DNA of 64,000 nucleotides from Streptantibioticus cattleyicolor NRRL 8057 = DSM 46488 (GTDB lineage Bacteria; Actinomycetota; Actinomycetes; Streptomycetales; Streptomycetaceae). Made by a program: the position numbers and the translations under genes. Below the pieces are notes generated by a model. It worked only from the letters and a program-made list of their open reading frames with translations. It had not been told where the DNA came from and made no database searches. This document shows positions 8,423 through 16,170 of this stretch, in pieces (positions within the stretch are counted from its first letter, which is position 1; each line of letters opens with the position of its first letter). The stretch lies in the NCBI RefSeq assembly GCF_000240165.1, contig NC_017586.1:5469228-5533227 (forward strand), written 5' to 3'.

Positions 8423-10153
8423 TCACTTGGCGTCCGCGTAACACTCCACCACCTGCGTGCCCAGCGGGAACGGCACCGGGGTCGGGCCGAAGACCAGCGC
8501 GGTGGCCTCCGCCGCGGCGTCCGTGACGGCCGAGGCCACCACCGGGGCGAGGGCGGCGGGGCAGTGCACGACGACCTCGTCGTGCACGAAGAAGACCAGC
8601 CGCGCCCCGGGGGAGCCGGCCAGCCGGCGGCGGAGCGCGGCCAGCAGCGCCAGCGCCCAGTCGGCGGCGCTGGCCTGGACGACGAAGTTGCGGGTGAAAC
8701 GGCCCCACGCCCGCGCCGCCCGCTGGGCCGGCGAGGCATCCTCCTCGTCCCCCGCGGCCCCGGCTGCCGCCTGCTGCCAGTCGTCGGCCGGCCGCGGTGA
8801 GGTGCGGCCCAGCCGGGAGCGGACGGTGCCGCCGGCCTCGCCGGTGCGCGCGGTGGCCTCCAGCAGCTCCATCGCGGCCGGGAACCGCCGGCGCAACTCG
8901 GCCACCAGCCGGCCCGCCTCGCCGCCGGTCTGCCCGTACATCGCGGCGAGCAGCCCGATCTTCGCCCGCGACCGGTCGCCGTCGAACGCGGCCCGGGCCA
9001 GCCCCGCGTACAGGTCGCCGCCGGCCGCGGCGCGCACCAGACCGGGGTCGCCGGACAGCGCGGCCAGCACCCGGGGCTCCAACTGCCCGGCGTCGGCCAC
9101 CACCAGCCGGTGCCCCGGATCGGCCCGCACCGCCGGACGCAGCAGCCGGGGGATCTGCAACGCCCCGCCGCCCCGGGTGGCCCAGCGCCCCGAGACCACC
9201 CCGCCCACCACGTACTCCGGGCGGAACCGGCCGCCGCGCACCCACTGCTCACGCCACGCCCAGCCGTGCGCGGAGTGGATCCGGGACAGCTCCTTGTACC
9301 GCAGCAGCACGGCCGCCGCCGGATGGCGGGACTCGCGCAGCACGTGCGAACGGGTCGAGGGCAGCGCCACCCCCGAGCGCGCGAAGGCCGCCAGCACCTG
9401 GGCCGGCGAGTCGGGGTTGACCGGGGCGCCGACGGCCCGCTGGAACTCCTCGGTGAGCCGGCCGAGCACCTCGGGGCGGGCGGTGCCGGCCGGGCGCGGC
9501 CCGAGCAGCGAGGTGAGGACGGCGTCGTGTTCGTCGGCGCTCCACGGCAGCCCGTCCCGGCCCATCTCCACCGCGGCCAGCGCCCCGGCCGACTCGGCGG
9601 CGCACAACACCCGCAGCCGGCCGGGGTGCCCGGCCTCGGCGACCCGGCCGAGCTGGGCGGCGTGCACGGCGACGACGGCGGCCAGGTGGTCGGTGCCGGG
9701 CGGCAGCCGGTGGCGGTCGGCGGCGAAGAGCGCCGGCTGGTCGTCGGCGCCGGACTCGCGCGGGTCGGCGGGCTCGGGCAGACCGTGCAGCCGGGCCCAG
9801 GCGGCGCCGAGCGAACGCGGCCGGGCGTGCCGCTCCTCGTACCCCAGCAGCAGGGCCTCGACGAGCTTGAGGTCGTGGCAGCGGGCGAGGCGCACCGGGA
9901 GCCGGTCCAGCAGCCGGGCGTACAGCTCGTCGGTGGCGGCCCACACCCAGCGCGGCGGCCCTTCGGCCTCCCGTTCGGCGACCGCCCGGGCCAGGTCGGG
10001 CACGGTGCGCGGCGGGCCGAGCGGGGTGCCGTCGTCGGCCAGCGGCTGGAGCCGGCCGCCCGGGCCCACCGGATCGGGGGCCACCGCCACCCGTGCCGAG
10101 GCCGCCGCGGACGCGGGCGGCGGGTCGGGTCTGCCGGACGGTACGGAGGTCAT
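8423..10153 (-). CDS. DNA polymerase I-type protein (3'-5' exonuclease-like/polymerase), second PolA paralogue
   Basis: 576 residues, much shorter than housekeeping PolA (~900). It lacks the 5' nuclease domain. Residues ~20-170 occupy the place of the 3'-5' exonuclease domain and are degenerate. The polymerase domain is complete: motif A VVADAGQLEPRVLA (~350; the metal-binding Asp is kept), motif B RSRAKIGLLAAMYGQ (~396), motif C FFVHDEVVVH (~524; HDE kept). Family knowledge: streptomycetes often carry this short second family-A polymerase; a repair role is assumed. The ATG at 10153 has only weak GGCGG upstream. Convergent with the DUF427 gene. Confidence 0.88.
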   Translation of the reverse strand: MTSVPSGRPDPPPASAAASARVAVAPDPVGPGGRLQPLADDGTPLGPPRTVPDLARAVAEREAEGPPRWVWAATDELYARLLDRLPVRLARCHDLKLVEALLLGYEERHARPRSLGAAWARLHGLPEPADPRESGADDQPALFAADRHRLPPGTDHLAAVVAVHAAQLGRVAEAGHPGRLRVLCAAESAGALAAVEMGRDGLPWSADEHDAVLTSLLGPRPAGTARPEVLGRLTEEFQRAVGAPVNPDSPAQVLAAFARSGVALPSTRSHVLRESRHPAAAVLLRYKELSRIHSAHGWAWREQWVRGGRFRPEYVVGGVVSGRWATRGGGALQIPRLLRPAVRADPGHRLVVADAGQLEPRVLAALSGDPGLVRAAAGGDLYAGLARAAFDGDRSRAKIGLLAAMYGQTGGEAGRLVAELRRRFPAAMELLEATARTGEAGGTVRSRLGRTSPRPADDWQQAAAGAAGDEEDASPAQRAARAWGRFTRNFVVQASAADWALALLAALRRRLAGSPGARLVFFVHDEVVVHCPAALAPVVASAVTDAAAEATALVFGPTPVPFPLGTQVVECYADAK

Positions 10154-10190
10154 CCGCCGAGCGTATGCGGTGGGTCGGACAGCCGGGGCG

Positions 10191-10475
10191 TCAGAAGCCG
10201 GGGGCGAAGTCGACGGACTGCCGGGTGGCGATGAGCACCGCGAGGATCACGATGTCGGCGACCCCGAGGGCGAGCCCGAGCAGCGCCCGTCCCCGGCGCC
10301 GGGTGCCGCGCCCCAGCGAGACGCAGGCCAGCACGATGGCCAGCGGCCCGAAGACCGCGTTGAACAGGAAGGTGCCGAGCAGCCCGATGACGAACGAGGC
10401 GACGGCGGGCCCGTCGGCGTCCTGCCGGGGGGAGGCGGGGGTACGGGTGGTGCGCGCGGAGGTCGCGGAGGTCAC
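10191..10475 (-). CDS. small DUF4190-like membrane protein
   Basis: 94 residues from the GTG at 10475 (102 from the GTG at 10499). A polar N-terminus with Thr/Arg/Ala is followed by two membrane helices (VASFVIGLLGTFLFNAVFG..., then ALLGLALGVADIVILAVLI) joined by a basic loop GRGTRRRGRA. This is the layout of the DUF4190 family, of unknown function. Both candidate starts have AGGGAA exactly 9 bases upstream, because the ribosome site plus start is duplicated in a 24-base tandem repeat. Confidence 0.75.
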   Translation of the reverse strand: MTSATSARTTRTPASPRQDADGPAVASFVIGLLGTFLFNAVFGPLAIVLACVSLGRGTRRRGRALLGLALGVADIVILAVLIATRQSVDFAPGF

Positions 10476-10516
10476 GGAGTTCACTTCCCTGGGCGTCACG
10501 GGGACCACTTCCCTGG
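10471..10516 (-). repeat. 24-base tandem repeat that duplicates ribosome site and start codon
   Basis: Bases 10471-10492 and 10495-10516 are near copies (gtcacgg-5 variable bases-acttccctgg; 3 mismatches in 22). Read on the minus strand, each copy is CCAGGGAAGTG..CCGTGAC, that is a ribosome site followed after 9 bases by GTG. The 24-base period keeps the frame, so either GTG can open the DUF4190-like protein. Confidence 0.7.
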
Positions 10517-10529
10517 ACGAGGAGTCGGC

Positions 10530-10565
10530 GCGGCCGGTCCGCCGGTGCTCCGGCGGACCGGCCGC
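10530..10565 (-). terminator. terminator hairpin after the 52-residue membrane protein gene
   Basis: Perfect 16-bp stem (GCGGCCGGTCCGCCGG and its complement) with a 4-base loop, starting 2 bases after the stop at 10568 in the direction of transcription. Confidence 0.8.
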
Positions 10566-10567
10566 CG

Positions 10568-10726
10568 TCAGTGCTGCTGCTTCGCCCGGCCGGCCCGCTC
10601 GCGCACCGCGAACGCCAGCAGCCAGCCGCCGATGACCAGCGCGGCCAGCACCAAGACGGAGGCGGGCGCGTACGCGGCGGCGCCGAAGAGCGTGCCGAGG
10701 GCGATCACGATCAGTGCCAGAGCCAT
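10568..10726 (-). CDS. small membrane protein, 52 residues
   Basis: The sequence begins MALALIVIALGTLFGAAAYA and ends RERAGRAKQQH. Two hydrophobic segments (residues ~2-20 and ~22-41) and a basic tail suggest an inner-membrane hairpin with the tail in the cytoplasm. An AGAAAGG ribosome site lies about 7 bases before the ATG. It has its own strong terminator before the next gene. No family recognised and no function proposed. It is divergent from the TetR gene and shares its regulatory region. Confidence 0.65.
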   Translation of the reverse strand: MALALIVIALGTLFGAAAYAPASVLVLAALVIGGWLLAFAVRERAGRAKQQH

Positions 10727-10802
10727 GACGGACCTTTCTGCGATCAGCGGTGGACGTCGAACGAGCCTGGCGGCGCGTCCGGCTCACCCGGACGCGCACT
10801 CG

Positions 10803-10830
10803 GTGAACAAGTGGGATGACAACTGTTCAC
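10803..10830. promoter_or_regulatory. candidate TetR operator in the divergent promoter
   Basis: GTGAACA (10803-10809) and TGTTCAC (10824-10830) form perfect inverted arms 14 bases apart. TGACAACT occurs twice around the right arm, and a third half-site-like TGTTTAC lies at 10871-10877, just before the TetR gene. The position between divergent genes fits autoregulation plus control of the small membrane protein. Inferred. Confidence 0.5.
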
Positions 10831-10885
10831 TGACAACTCCAGCCTACCCTGGCGCATTTGGGAGAACGATTGTTTACTGGATGAT

Positions 10886-11542
10886 GTGAGTCACACCATC
10901 GGAGCCCCGCCGGGCCCCAAGCCGCTCGGCGCCCGCCAGGCCCAGAAGCAGCGCACCCGCCAGGCCCTGCTCGACGCCGGGCTGCGGCTGCTGGAACACC
11001 AGAGCCTGTCCAGCCTCGGCCTGCGCGCCGTCACCCGCGAGGTGGGCGTCGCCCCGGCCGGCTTCTACCGGCACTTCCGCGACATGGAGGACCTCGGCGT
11101 CGCCCTCGTCGAGGAGTCCTTCGGCTCCCTGCGCGAACTCGTCCGCGCCCTGCGCGGCCGGCGGGCCCGCCCGGACGAGATGATCGACGGCACCGTCGAG
11201 GTGATCGCCGCCTACGTCCACGACCACCGCGCCCACTTCCGCTTCATCGCCCGCGAACGCCACGGCGGGGTACGCCGGGTACGCGAGGCCATCGCCGCCG
11301 AACTCGCCCTGTTCGCCGACGACTTGGCCGGCGACCTGGCCGACCGACCGGAATCGGACGGCTGGACCGGCTCCGATCTGCGCATGCTCGCCGACCTCTA
11401 CGTCGACCACATGGTGCTCACCGCCGCCGCGTTCCTGGAGGCCCCGCCCGACGACCCGGCCGCCACCGAGGCCATCGCCGACGCCGCCCGCCGCCAGCTG
11501 CGCCTGATCCACCTCGGCCGCAGCCACTGGCTCGACGGCTGA
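10886..11542 (+). CDS. TetR family regulator (FabR-like)
   Basis: 218 residues. The N-terminal helix-turn-helix spans residues ~15-62: QKQRTRQALLDAGLRLLE, LGLRAVTREVGVAPAGFYRHFRDME, where GFYRHF is the TetR recognition-helix hallmark. The C-terminal region (DRRAHFRF-like: VHDHRAHFRFIARERHGG) resembles the FabR group, which controls unsaturated fatty-acid or membrane-lipid genes; that assignment is by resemblance only. A GTG at 10886 is used; no clear ribosome site precedes it, so the message may have a very short leader. Palindromic arms upstream suggest autoregulation. Confidence 0.85.
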   Translation: MSHTIGAPPGPKPLGARQAQKQRTRQALLDAGLRLLEHQSLSSLGLRAVTREVGVAPAGFYRHFRDMEDLGVALVEESFGSLRELVRALRGRRARPDEMIDGTVEVIAAYVHDHRAHFRFIARERHGGVRRVREAIAAELALFADDLAGDLADRPESDGWTGSDLRMLADLYVDHMVLTAAAFLEAPPDDPAATEAIADAARRQLRLIHLGRSHWLDG

Positions 11543-11623
11543 CCACCCCCATCGCCCGCCCCGCGCACCCCACTTGACCGTAGGCTGAGCCTGCGCGGAA
11601 GAAGAACCAGCCAGGGAGGCGAC

Positions 11624-11677
11624 GTGGGCCACAGCCGGTCAGAGGCAACCGACGAACCCGGCGGGCGGCTGCCATGA
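11624..11677 (+). CDS. possible 17-residue upstream ORF coupled to the phosphoesterase gene
   Basis: GTG at 11624 has an AGGGAGG site 6 bases upstream, better than that of the gene behind it. It encodes VGHSRSEATDEPGGRLP and its TGA (11675-11677) overlaps the phosphoesterase ATG as ATGA. The peptide has no similarity that I recognise. It may serve as a translational loading platform for the next gene. Confidence 0.4.
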   Translation: MGHSRSEATDEPGGRLP

Positions 11678-12519
11678 GCCTGCTCGCCATCAGCGATCTG
11701 CACGTCCGGCACACCGAGAACCGGGAGATCGTCGAGGGGCTGCGCCCCGAGTCCGACGACGACTGGCTGATCGTCGCCGGCGACGTGGGGGAGCGCACCA
11801 CCGACATCCTGTGGGCCATGGAACTGCTCGCCGCGCGCTTCGGCACCGTGGTGTGGGCACCGGGCAACCACGAACTGTGGACCCCGCAGGACGACCCGGT
11901 GCAACTGCGCGGCGACGCCCGCTACCGCCACCTCGTCGACGCCCTGCGCGGCTTCGGCGTGGTCACCCCCGAGGACCCGTACCCGACGTGGACCGGCCCC
12001 GACGGCCCGGTCGTCGTCGCCCCGCTGTTCGTGCTCTACGACTACACCTTCCGTCCCGAGGGCGCCCGCACCAAGGAGGAAGGGCTGGCCATCGCGTACG
12101 AGAGCGGCATCGTCTGCACCGACGAACACCTGCTGCACCCCGACCCGTACCCCACCCGGGACGCGTGGTGCCGGGCCCGGCTGGCGTACACCAAGGCCCG
12201 GCTGGACGCGGTGGACCCCACCGTGCCCACCGTGCTCGTCAACCACTTCCCGCTGGTCCGCGAGCCCACCCGGGTGCTGCGCTACCCGCAGTTCGCCCAG
12301 TGGTGCGGCACCGAGTCCACCGCCGACTGGCACGTGCGCTACCGGGCCGCCGCGGTGGTCTACGGCCATCTGCACATCCCGCGCACCATCGAGTGCGACG
12401 GCGTTCCCCACCTGGAGGTCTCCTTGGGTTACCCGCGCGAGTGGCGCAACCGTCCCCGTCCGCCCGAGGGCCCGCGCCGGGTGCTGCCGGCCGCCCGTAC
12501 CGTGCGGGCGGGGCGCTGA
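11674..12519 (+). CDS. metallophosphoesterase coupled to a phosphopantetheinyl transferase
   Basis: 281 residues, cytoplasmic (no signal peptide). All calcineurin-like metal blocks are visible: ISDLHV (~6-11), IVAGDVGE (~32), WAPGNHELW (~63), VNHFPL (~190), YGHLHIPR (~230). Family knowledge: two-metal phosphoester hydrolase; the physiological substrate of this group is unknown. The stop overlaps the start of the Sfp-type transferase gene by one base (TGATG), a pairing seen in many streptomycetes, which suggests a link to carrier-protein 4'-phosphopantetheine turnover. That role is inference. The ATG has only weak GGCGGG upstream and may depend on coupling to the upstream ORF. Confidence 0.87.
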   Translation: MSLLAISDLHVRHTENREIVEGLRPESDDDWLIVAGDVGERTTDILWAMELLAARFGTVVWAPGNHELWTPQDDPVQLRGDARYRHLVDALRGFGVVTPEDPYPTWTGPDGPVVVAPLFVLYDYTFRPEGARTKEEGLAIAYESGIVCTDEHLLHPDPYPTRDAWCRARLAYTKARLDAVDPTVPTVLVNHFPLVREPTRVLRYPQFAQWCGTESTADWHVRYRAAAVVYGHLHIPRTIECDGVPHLEVSLGYPREWRNRPRPPEGPRRVLPAARTVRAGR

Positions 12520-13241
12520 TGGCGGCCGAGGCGGCGGCCGGCCGGGCCGCGGGGACCACGGCCGCCGGCCGCCCCGCCGACGGGCTCATGCCGCACCTGC
12601 TCCCCGAGGACGTCGAGGTCGCCGAGGCCTTCGCCGACCCGCCGCACGCCGAACTCTTCCCGCAGGAGGCCGAGGCGGTGGCCCGCGCGGTCGACAAGCG
12701 CCGCCGCGAATACACCACCGTACGGATGTGCGCGCGCACCGCGCTGGGCCGCCTCGGCATACCGCCGGTGCCCATCCTGCGCGGCCCCAAGGGCGAGCCC
12801 CGCTGGCCCGCCGGGATCGTCGGCAGCATGACGCACTGCGACGGCTACCGGGCCGCGGCGGTCGCCCGCGACGACCGCGTCGCCTCCCTCGGGGTGGACG
12901 CCGAACCGAACCAGCCGCTGCCCGACGGCGTCCTGGAGACCGTCACCCGCCCCGAGGAACGCCCCCACCTCGCCCGGCTCGCCGCCGCCCACCCGGCCAC
13001 CTGCTGGGACCGGCTGCTGTTCTCCGCCAAGGAGAGCGTCTACAAGACCTGGTTCCCGCTGACCGGCCGCTGGCTCGGCTTCGAGGAGTGCGTCGTCGTC
13101 CCCGACCCCGACGACGGCACCTTCACCGCCACCCTCACCGTCCCCGGCCCCCGCGTCGCCGGCCGCGAAATCACCCGCTTCACCGGCCGCTGGCGCACCT
13201 GGAACGGCCTGGTCGCCACCGCCATCGCGGTCACCGGGTGA
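12519..13241 (+). CDS. 4'-phosphopantetheinyl transferase (Sfp/EntD type)
   Basis: 240 residues. Transfers the phosphopantetheine arm of CoA to a serine on acyl or peptidyl carrier proteins of polyketide, peptide or fatty-acid synthases. Signature blocks are intact: GSMTHCDGY (~108; substrate/CoA contact), SLGVDAEPNQPLP (~127; Mg-binding D and E), and FSAKESVYKTWFPLTGRWLGFEE (written in parts: FSAKESVYK ~168 with the catalytic WxxKEAxxK-type Glu and Lys, then WLGFEE). EntD-like N-terminus with a leading Ala-rich segment. One-base overlap with the phosphoesterase gene. No synthase genes lie in the window, so it probably serves clusters elsewhere. Confidence 0.92.
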   Translation: MAAEAAAGRAAGTTAAGRPADGLMPHLLPEDVEVAEAFADPPHAELFPQEAEAVARAVDKRRREYTTVRMCARTALGRLGIPPVPILRGPKGEPRWPAGIVGSMTHCDGYRAAAVARDDRVASLGVDAEPNQPLPDGVLETVTRPEERPHLARLAAAHPATCWDRLLFSAKESVYKTWFPLTGRWLGFEECVVVPDPDDGTFTATLTVPGPRVAGREITRFTGRWRTWNGLVATAIAVTG

Positions 13242-13242
13242 C

Positions 13243-13434
13243 CTGGTGCCGCGCCGGCCAGGGTTCGCCCGGTGAGGAGCGGCGTCCGGTGCGGTGGATC
13301 GCAAGGCGCCGGATCGGCCTCGCCCCCTGCCTCCGTCGGGGGGACCCCCGGGGCCTACTCGGTCGATCCGGCAACGCCGCGAGGCGCCGTGCCGGGCGTC
13401 GCGACGGGGCGAACCCTGGCCGGCGCGGCACCAG
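13243..13434. repeat. 192-bp imperfect palindrome with perfect 28-bp ends
   Basis: Bases 13243-13270 (CTGGTGCCGCGC... ) and 13407-13434 are perfect 28-base reverse complements. Inside, GCCGGATCG (13308-13316) and CGATCCGGC (13363-13371) pair perfectly, flanked by partly complementary stretches, so the whole unit can fold as one long stem. The centre (about 13321-13352) has a GC-rich CCTCCGTCGGGGGGACCCC run. It begins one base after the transferase stop. It may be a MITE- or REP-like element or a structured 3' UTR. No flanking duplication was identified. Confidence 0.7.
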
Positions 13435-13467
13435 CCACCCCGGCGGGCGACGGCCCCGCCGGGGTGG
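13435..13467. terminator. perfect 13-bp hairpin abutting the inverted repeat
   Basis: CCACCCCGGCGGG (13435-13447) and CCCGCCGGGGTGG (13455-13467) with a 7-base loop. It directly touches the right arm of the 192-bp palindrome. It could end transcription of the phosphoesterase-transferase operon. Confidence 0.6.
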
Positions 13468-13544
13468 CCCCGGCATGCCCGGACCGCGGCGGGGGCACCC
13501 GATCCTCCACACAGGCAACGGGGCGACGCGGCAGGGAGGACGGC

Positions 13545-15062
13545 ATGGCAGCAGCCGGCGAACGGCGGAAACCACAGGCCACGTCACAGGCGACCGGGGC
13601 GACGGTCACCACCTCGGTCCCGGCCCGGCTCGACCGGCTGCCGTGGTCGCGGTGGCACTGGACGGTGGTGATCGGCCTCGGCACCGTATGGATCCTCGAC
13701 GGACTCGAAGTGACCGTGGTGGGCAACATCGCCTCCCGGCTGGCCCAGCCCGGCAGCGGACTGCACATCACCAGCGCCCAGGTCACCGGGGTCGCCGCCG
13801 CCCTCTACGTCGCCGGGGCCTGCGTCGGGGCGCTCTTCTTCGGCCGGCTCACCGACCGCTACGGACGCAAACGCCTCTTCCTGGTCACCCTCGGGCTCTA
13901 CCTGGCCGCCACCGCGCTGACCGGCCTGTCCTTCCAGCCGTGGTGGTTCTTCCTCTTCCGCTTCCTGACCGGCTTCGGCATCGGCGGCGAGTACGCGGCG
14001 ATCAACTCCGCCATCGACGAACTGATCCCCTCCGCCCACCGTGGCCGGGTCGACCTGATCATCAACGGCAGCTTCTGGCTCGGCGCCGTCGGCGGCTCCC
14101 TGCTGTCCATCCTGATGCTGGACACCGCCATCCTGCCGGCCGCTCTCGGCTGGCGGCTCACCTTCGCGCTCGGCGTCCTGCTGGGCCTGGTCATCCTGCT
14201 GGTACGGCGCCATGTGCCGGAGTCCCCGCGGTGGCTGTTCATCCACGGCCGCGGCGAGGAGGCGGAAGCCCTGGTGGCCGACGTCGAGCGCCGGGTCACC
14301 GAGGAGACCGGCCGCGAACTGCCCGCCCCCGCCGGGGAGATCACCATCCACCAGCGTCGCGACATCGGATTCGCCGTCATCGCCCGCACCGTCTTCCGTC
14401 ACTACCCGCGCCGCACCGCCCTCGGGCTCGCCCTCTTCGTCGGGCAGGCGTTCCTGTACAACGCCATCACCTTCGGCTTCGGCGCCATCCTCACCCGGTT
14501 CTTCGCCGTCCCCGCCGACCGCACCGGCTACTACTTCGCCGTCATCGCCATCGGGAACTTTCTCGGCCCGCTCGCCCTCGGCAAGCTCTTCGACACCGTG
14601 GGCCGCCGCCCGATGATCTCCGGCACCTACCTGGGCAGCGCCGTGCTGCTGTTCGGCACCGCCGCGCTCTTCGGCGCCGGCCGGCTGACCGCGGTGACGC
14701 TCACCGCCTGCTGGTGCGCGGTGCTCTTCCTCGCCTCCGCCGGGGCCTCCAGCGCCTATCTGACGGTCAGCGAGGTCTTCCCGATGGAGACCAGGGCGAT
14801 GGCGATCGCCTTCTTCTACGCCGTCGGCACCGCGGCCGGCGGCATCAGCGGCCCGCTGCTCTTCGCCGACCTGACCGGCTCCGGCGTGGTCGGCGACACG
14901 GTGCTGGCGTTCTGCGTCGGCGCCGGACTGATGGCCGCCGCCGGGGTGGTGGCGGCGTTCCTCGCGGTCCCCGCCGAACGCCGCTCCCTGGAGGAGATCG
15001 CCACCCCGCTGTCGGCCGCCCCCGCCACGCCCCGCCCGGCCACCCCCTCGGCGCCCGCCTGA
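13545..15062 (+). CDS. MFS metabolite:proton symporter family transporter
   Basis: 505 residues, 12 predicted helices. Hallmarks of the sugar-porter/MHS-like group: D-x-x-x-GRRxx pattern after helix 2 (GRLTDRYGRKRLF), PESPRWL at residues ~225-231 after helix 6, and a repeat of the loop as GKLFDTVGRRP in the second half. A ~45-residue interhelical cytoplasmic loop lies between helices 6 and 7. The ATG at 13545 follows GGGAGGA by 4 bases. Substrate not predictable (organic acid, sugar or aromatic acid). It is alone in its transcription unit, between two hairpins. Confidence 0.88.
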   Translation: MAAAGERRKPQATSQATGATVTTSVPARLDRLPWSRWHWTVVIGLGTVWILDGLEVTVVGNIASRLAQPGSGLHITSAQVTGVAAALYVAGACVGALFFGRLTDRYGRKRLFLVTLGLYLAATALTGLSFQPWWFFLFRFLTGFGIGGEYAAINSAIDELIPSAHRGRVDLIINGSFWLGAVGGSLLSILMLDTAILPAALGWRLTFALGVLLGLVILLVRRHVPESPRWLFIHGRGEEAEALVADVERRVTEETGRELPAPAGEITIHQRRDIGFAVIARTVFRHYPRRTALGLALFVGQAFLYNAITFGFGAILTRFFAVPADRTGYYFAVIAIGNFLGPLALGKLFDTVGRRPMISGTYLGSAVLLFGTAALFGAGRLTAVTLTACWCAVLFLASAGASSAYLTVSEVFPMETRAMAIAFFYAVGTAAGGISGPLLFADLTGSGVVGDTVLAFCVGAGLMAAAGVVAAFLAVPAERRSLEEIATPLSAAPATPRPATPSAPA

Positions 15063-15083
15063 ATCACGCTCGTTCCCCCGAAC

Positions 15084-15115
15084 CGCCCGCACCGGATGCC
15101 GTACCGGTGCGGGCG
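15084..15115 (+). terminator. hairpin terminator after MFS symporter gene
   Basis: CGCCCGCACCGG (15084-15095) pairs perfectly with CCGGTGCGGGCG (15104-15115); 8-base loop; 21 bases after the stop. Confidence 0.75.
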
Positions 15116-15166
15116 TCCCACGATGGAGCCGACCCGAGCCGGTCCTGGCTGCCCGAGGAGTGAGCC

Positions 15167-16120
15167 GTGCCCCACCGCCGTCGCCGCAACGCCGCCCGCA
15201 ACCGCCGCCGCAGCGCCCTGGCGGGCTCGGCGCTCGCCGTCCTCGCCGCGCTGACCGCCGCCGCCCCGCCCGCCGCCGCCCACACCGCCCGCCACCCGCG
15301 CACCAGCATCTGGACGGACGAGGACGCCGCCGGCTTCTGGACCGAGGAACGGATGGCCGACGCCACCCCGCCGGACACCCGCCGCGACACCGACGAGACG
15401 GCGGCCCCGCCCGCGTACGGCAGCCGCTCGACGGTGCTGCGGGCCCGCACCTTCGCCGGGGTCCCCACGGTCGGGGTGCTCTTCTCCCTCGGCGCCGGGA
15501 TGCGCGCCCACCGCTGCACCGCCAGCGTCGTGCACAGCCCCCGCCACGACCTGATCGTCACCGCCGCCCACTGCGGCACCGGCACCCACCAGGCGTTCGT
15601 CCCGATGTACGACCGCTACCGGGACGGCCGCCACCAGCCGTACGGGGTGTGGGCGGTCACCCGCGGCTGGCGTCCCGCCCACTACCGCACCACCGGCGCG
15701 GGTACCAACTACGACGTGGCCTTCCTGCGGGTACGCGCCGACGCCCGGGGCCGCCACGTCGAGGACCTCACCGGCGCCAACCGGCTCACCCGGGTGTCCG
15801 GCTACGTCCACCGGGTCACCGTCATCGGCTACCCGGCCGCCACCCGCCACCACGGCGACCGGCCGGTCATCTGCACCACCCGCAGCACCCGGCTGCGCAC
15901 CACCCGGCAGATGCGCATCCTCTGCGGCGGCTTCTACGGCGGCACCTCCGGCGCCCCCTGGCTGACCGCCTTCGACCCGCGCACCGGCACCGGGGAACTC
16001 ATCGGCAACATCGGCGGACGCGACGGCGGCGGACCCGACGACGTGATCTCCTACTCGCCCCGCTACGGGCGCGCCGTCTTCCGCCTCTACGCCGAGGCCA
16101 CCGGCACCGCCCGCGGCTGA
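15167..16120 (+). CDS. secreted trypsin-like (V8/chymotrypsin-fold) serine protease
   Basis: 317 residues. A very basic start (MPHRRRRNAARNRRR) and hydrophobic stretch to AAPPAAAH (~38) form a Sec signal peptide. A ~70-residue propeptide-like region follows. Catalytic triad: His in VTAAHCGTG (~126), Asp in NYDVAFLRV (~185), Ser in GGTSGAPWL (~264). Cys pairs near His (HRCTASVV/AAHC) and near Ser (ICTT/ILCGG) are typical disulfides. Family knowledge: extracellular endopeptidase; the VIGYPAA segment resembles V8-like enzymes. The GTG start follows GAGGAG. Likely specificity unknown. Confidence 0.88.
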   Translation: MPHRRRRNAARNRRRSALAGSALAVLAALTAAAPPAAAHTARHPRTSIWTDEDAAGFWTEERMADATPPDTRRDTDETAAPPAYGSRSTVLRARTFAGVPTVGVLFSLGAGMRAHRCTASVVHSPRHDLIVTAAHCGTGTHQAFVPMYDRYRDGRHQPYGVWAVTRGWRPAHYRTTGAGTNYDVAFLRVRADARGRHVEDLTGANRLTRVSGYVHRVTVIGYPAATRHHGDRPVICTTRSTRLRTTRQMRILCGGFYGGTSGAPWLTAFDPRTGTGELIGNIGGRDGGGPDDVISYSPRYGRAVFRLYAEATGTARG

Positions 16121-16170
16121 CCACCCCGGCCGGTGGAATCCCTCCGCCGCCACGCGTGTTGGAAACGGGT

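Larger units (their letters stand above)
13242..13544. other. 303-base intergenic region, highly structured
   Basis: No gene. It is filled by a long inverted repeat (13243-13434) directly followed by a perfect hairpin (13435-13467) and then the MFS leader with a GGGAGGA ribosome site at 13534-13540. Confidence 0.7.

Noticed and set aside
11575-11590. TTGACC and TAGGCT as a promoter before the phosphoesterase operon
   Set aside because: The hexamers are almost adjacent, so they cannot serve as one -35/-10 pair; TAGGCT alone is too weak to call.
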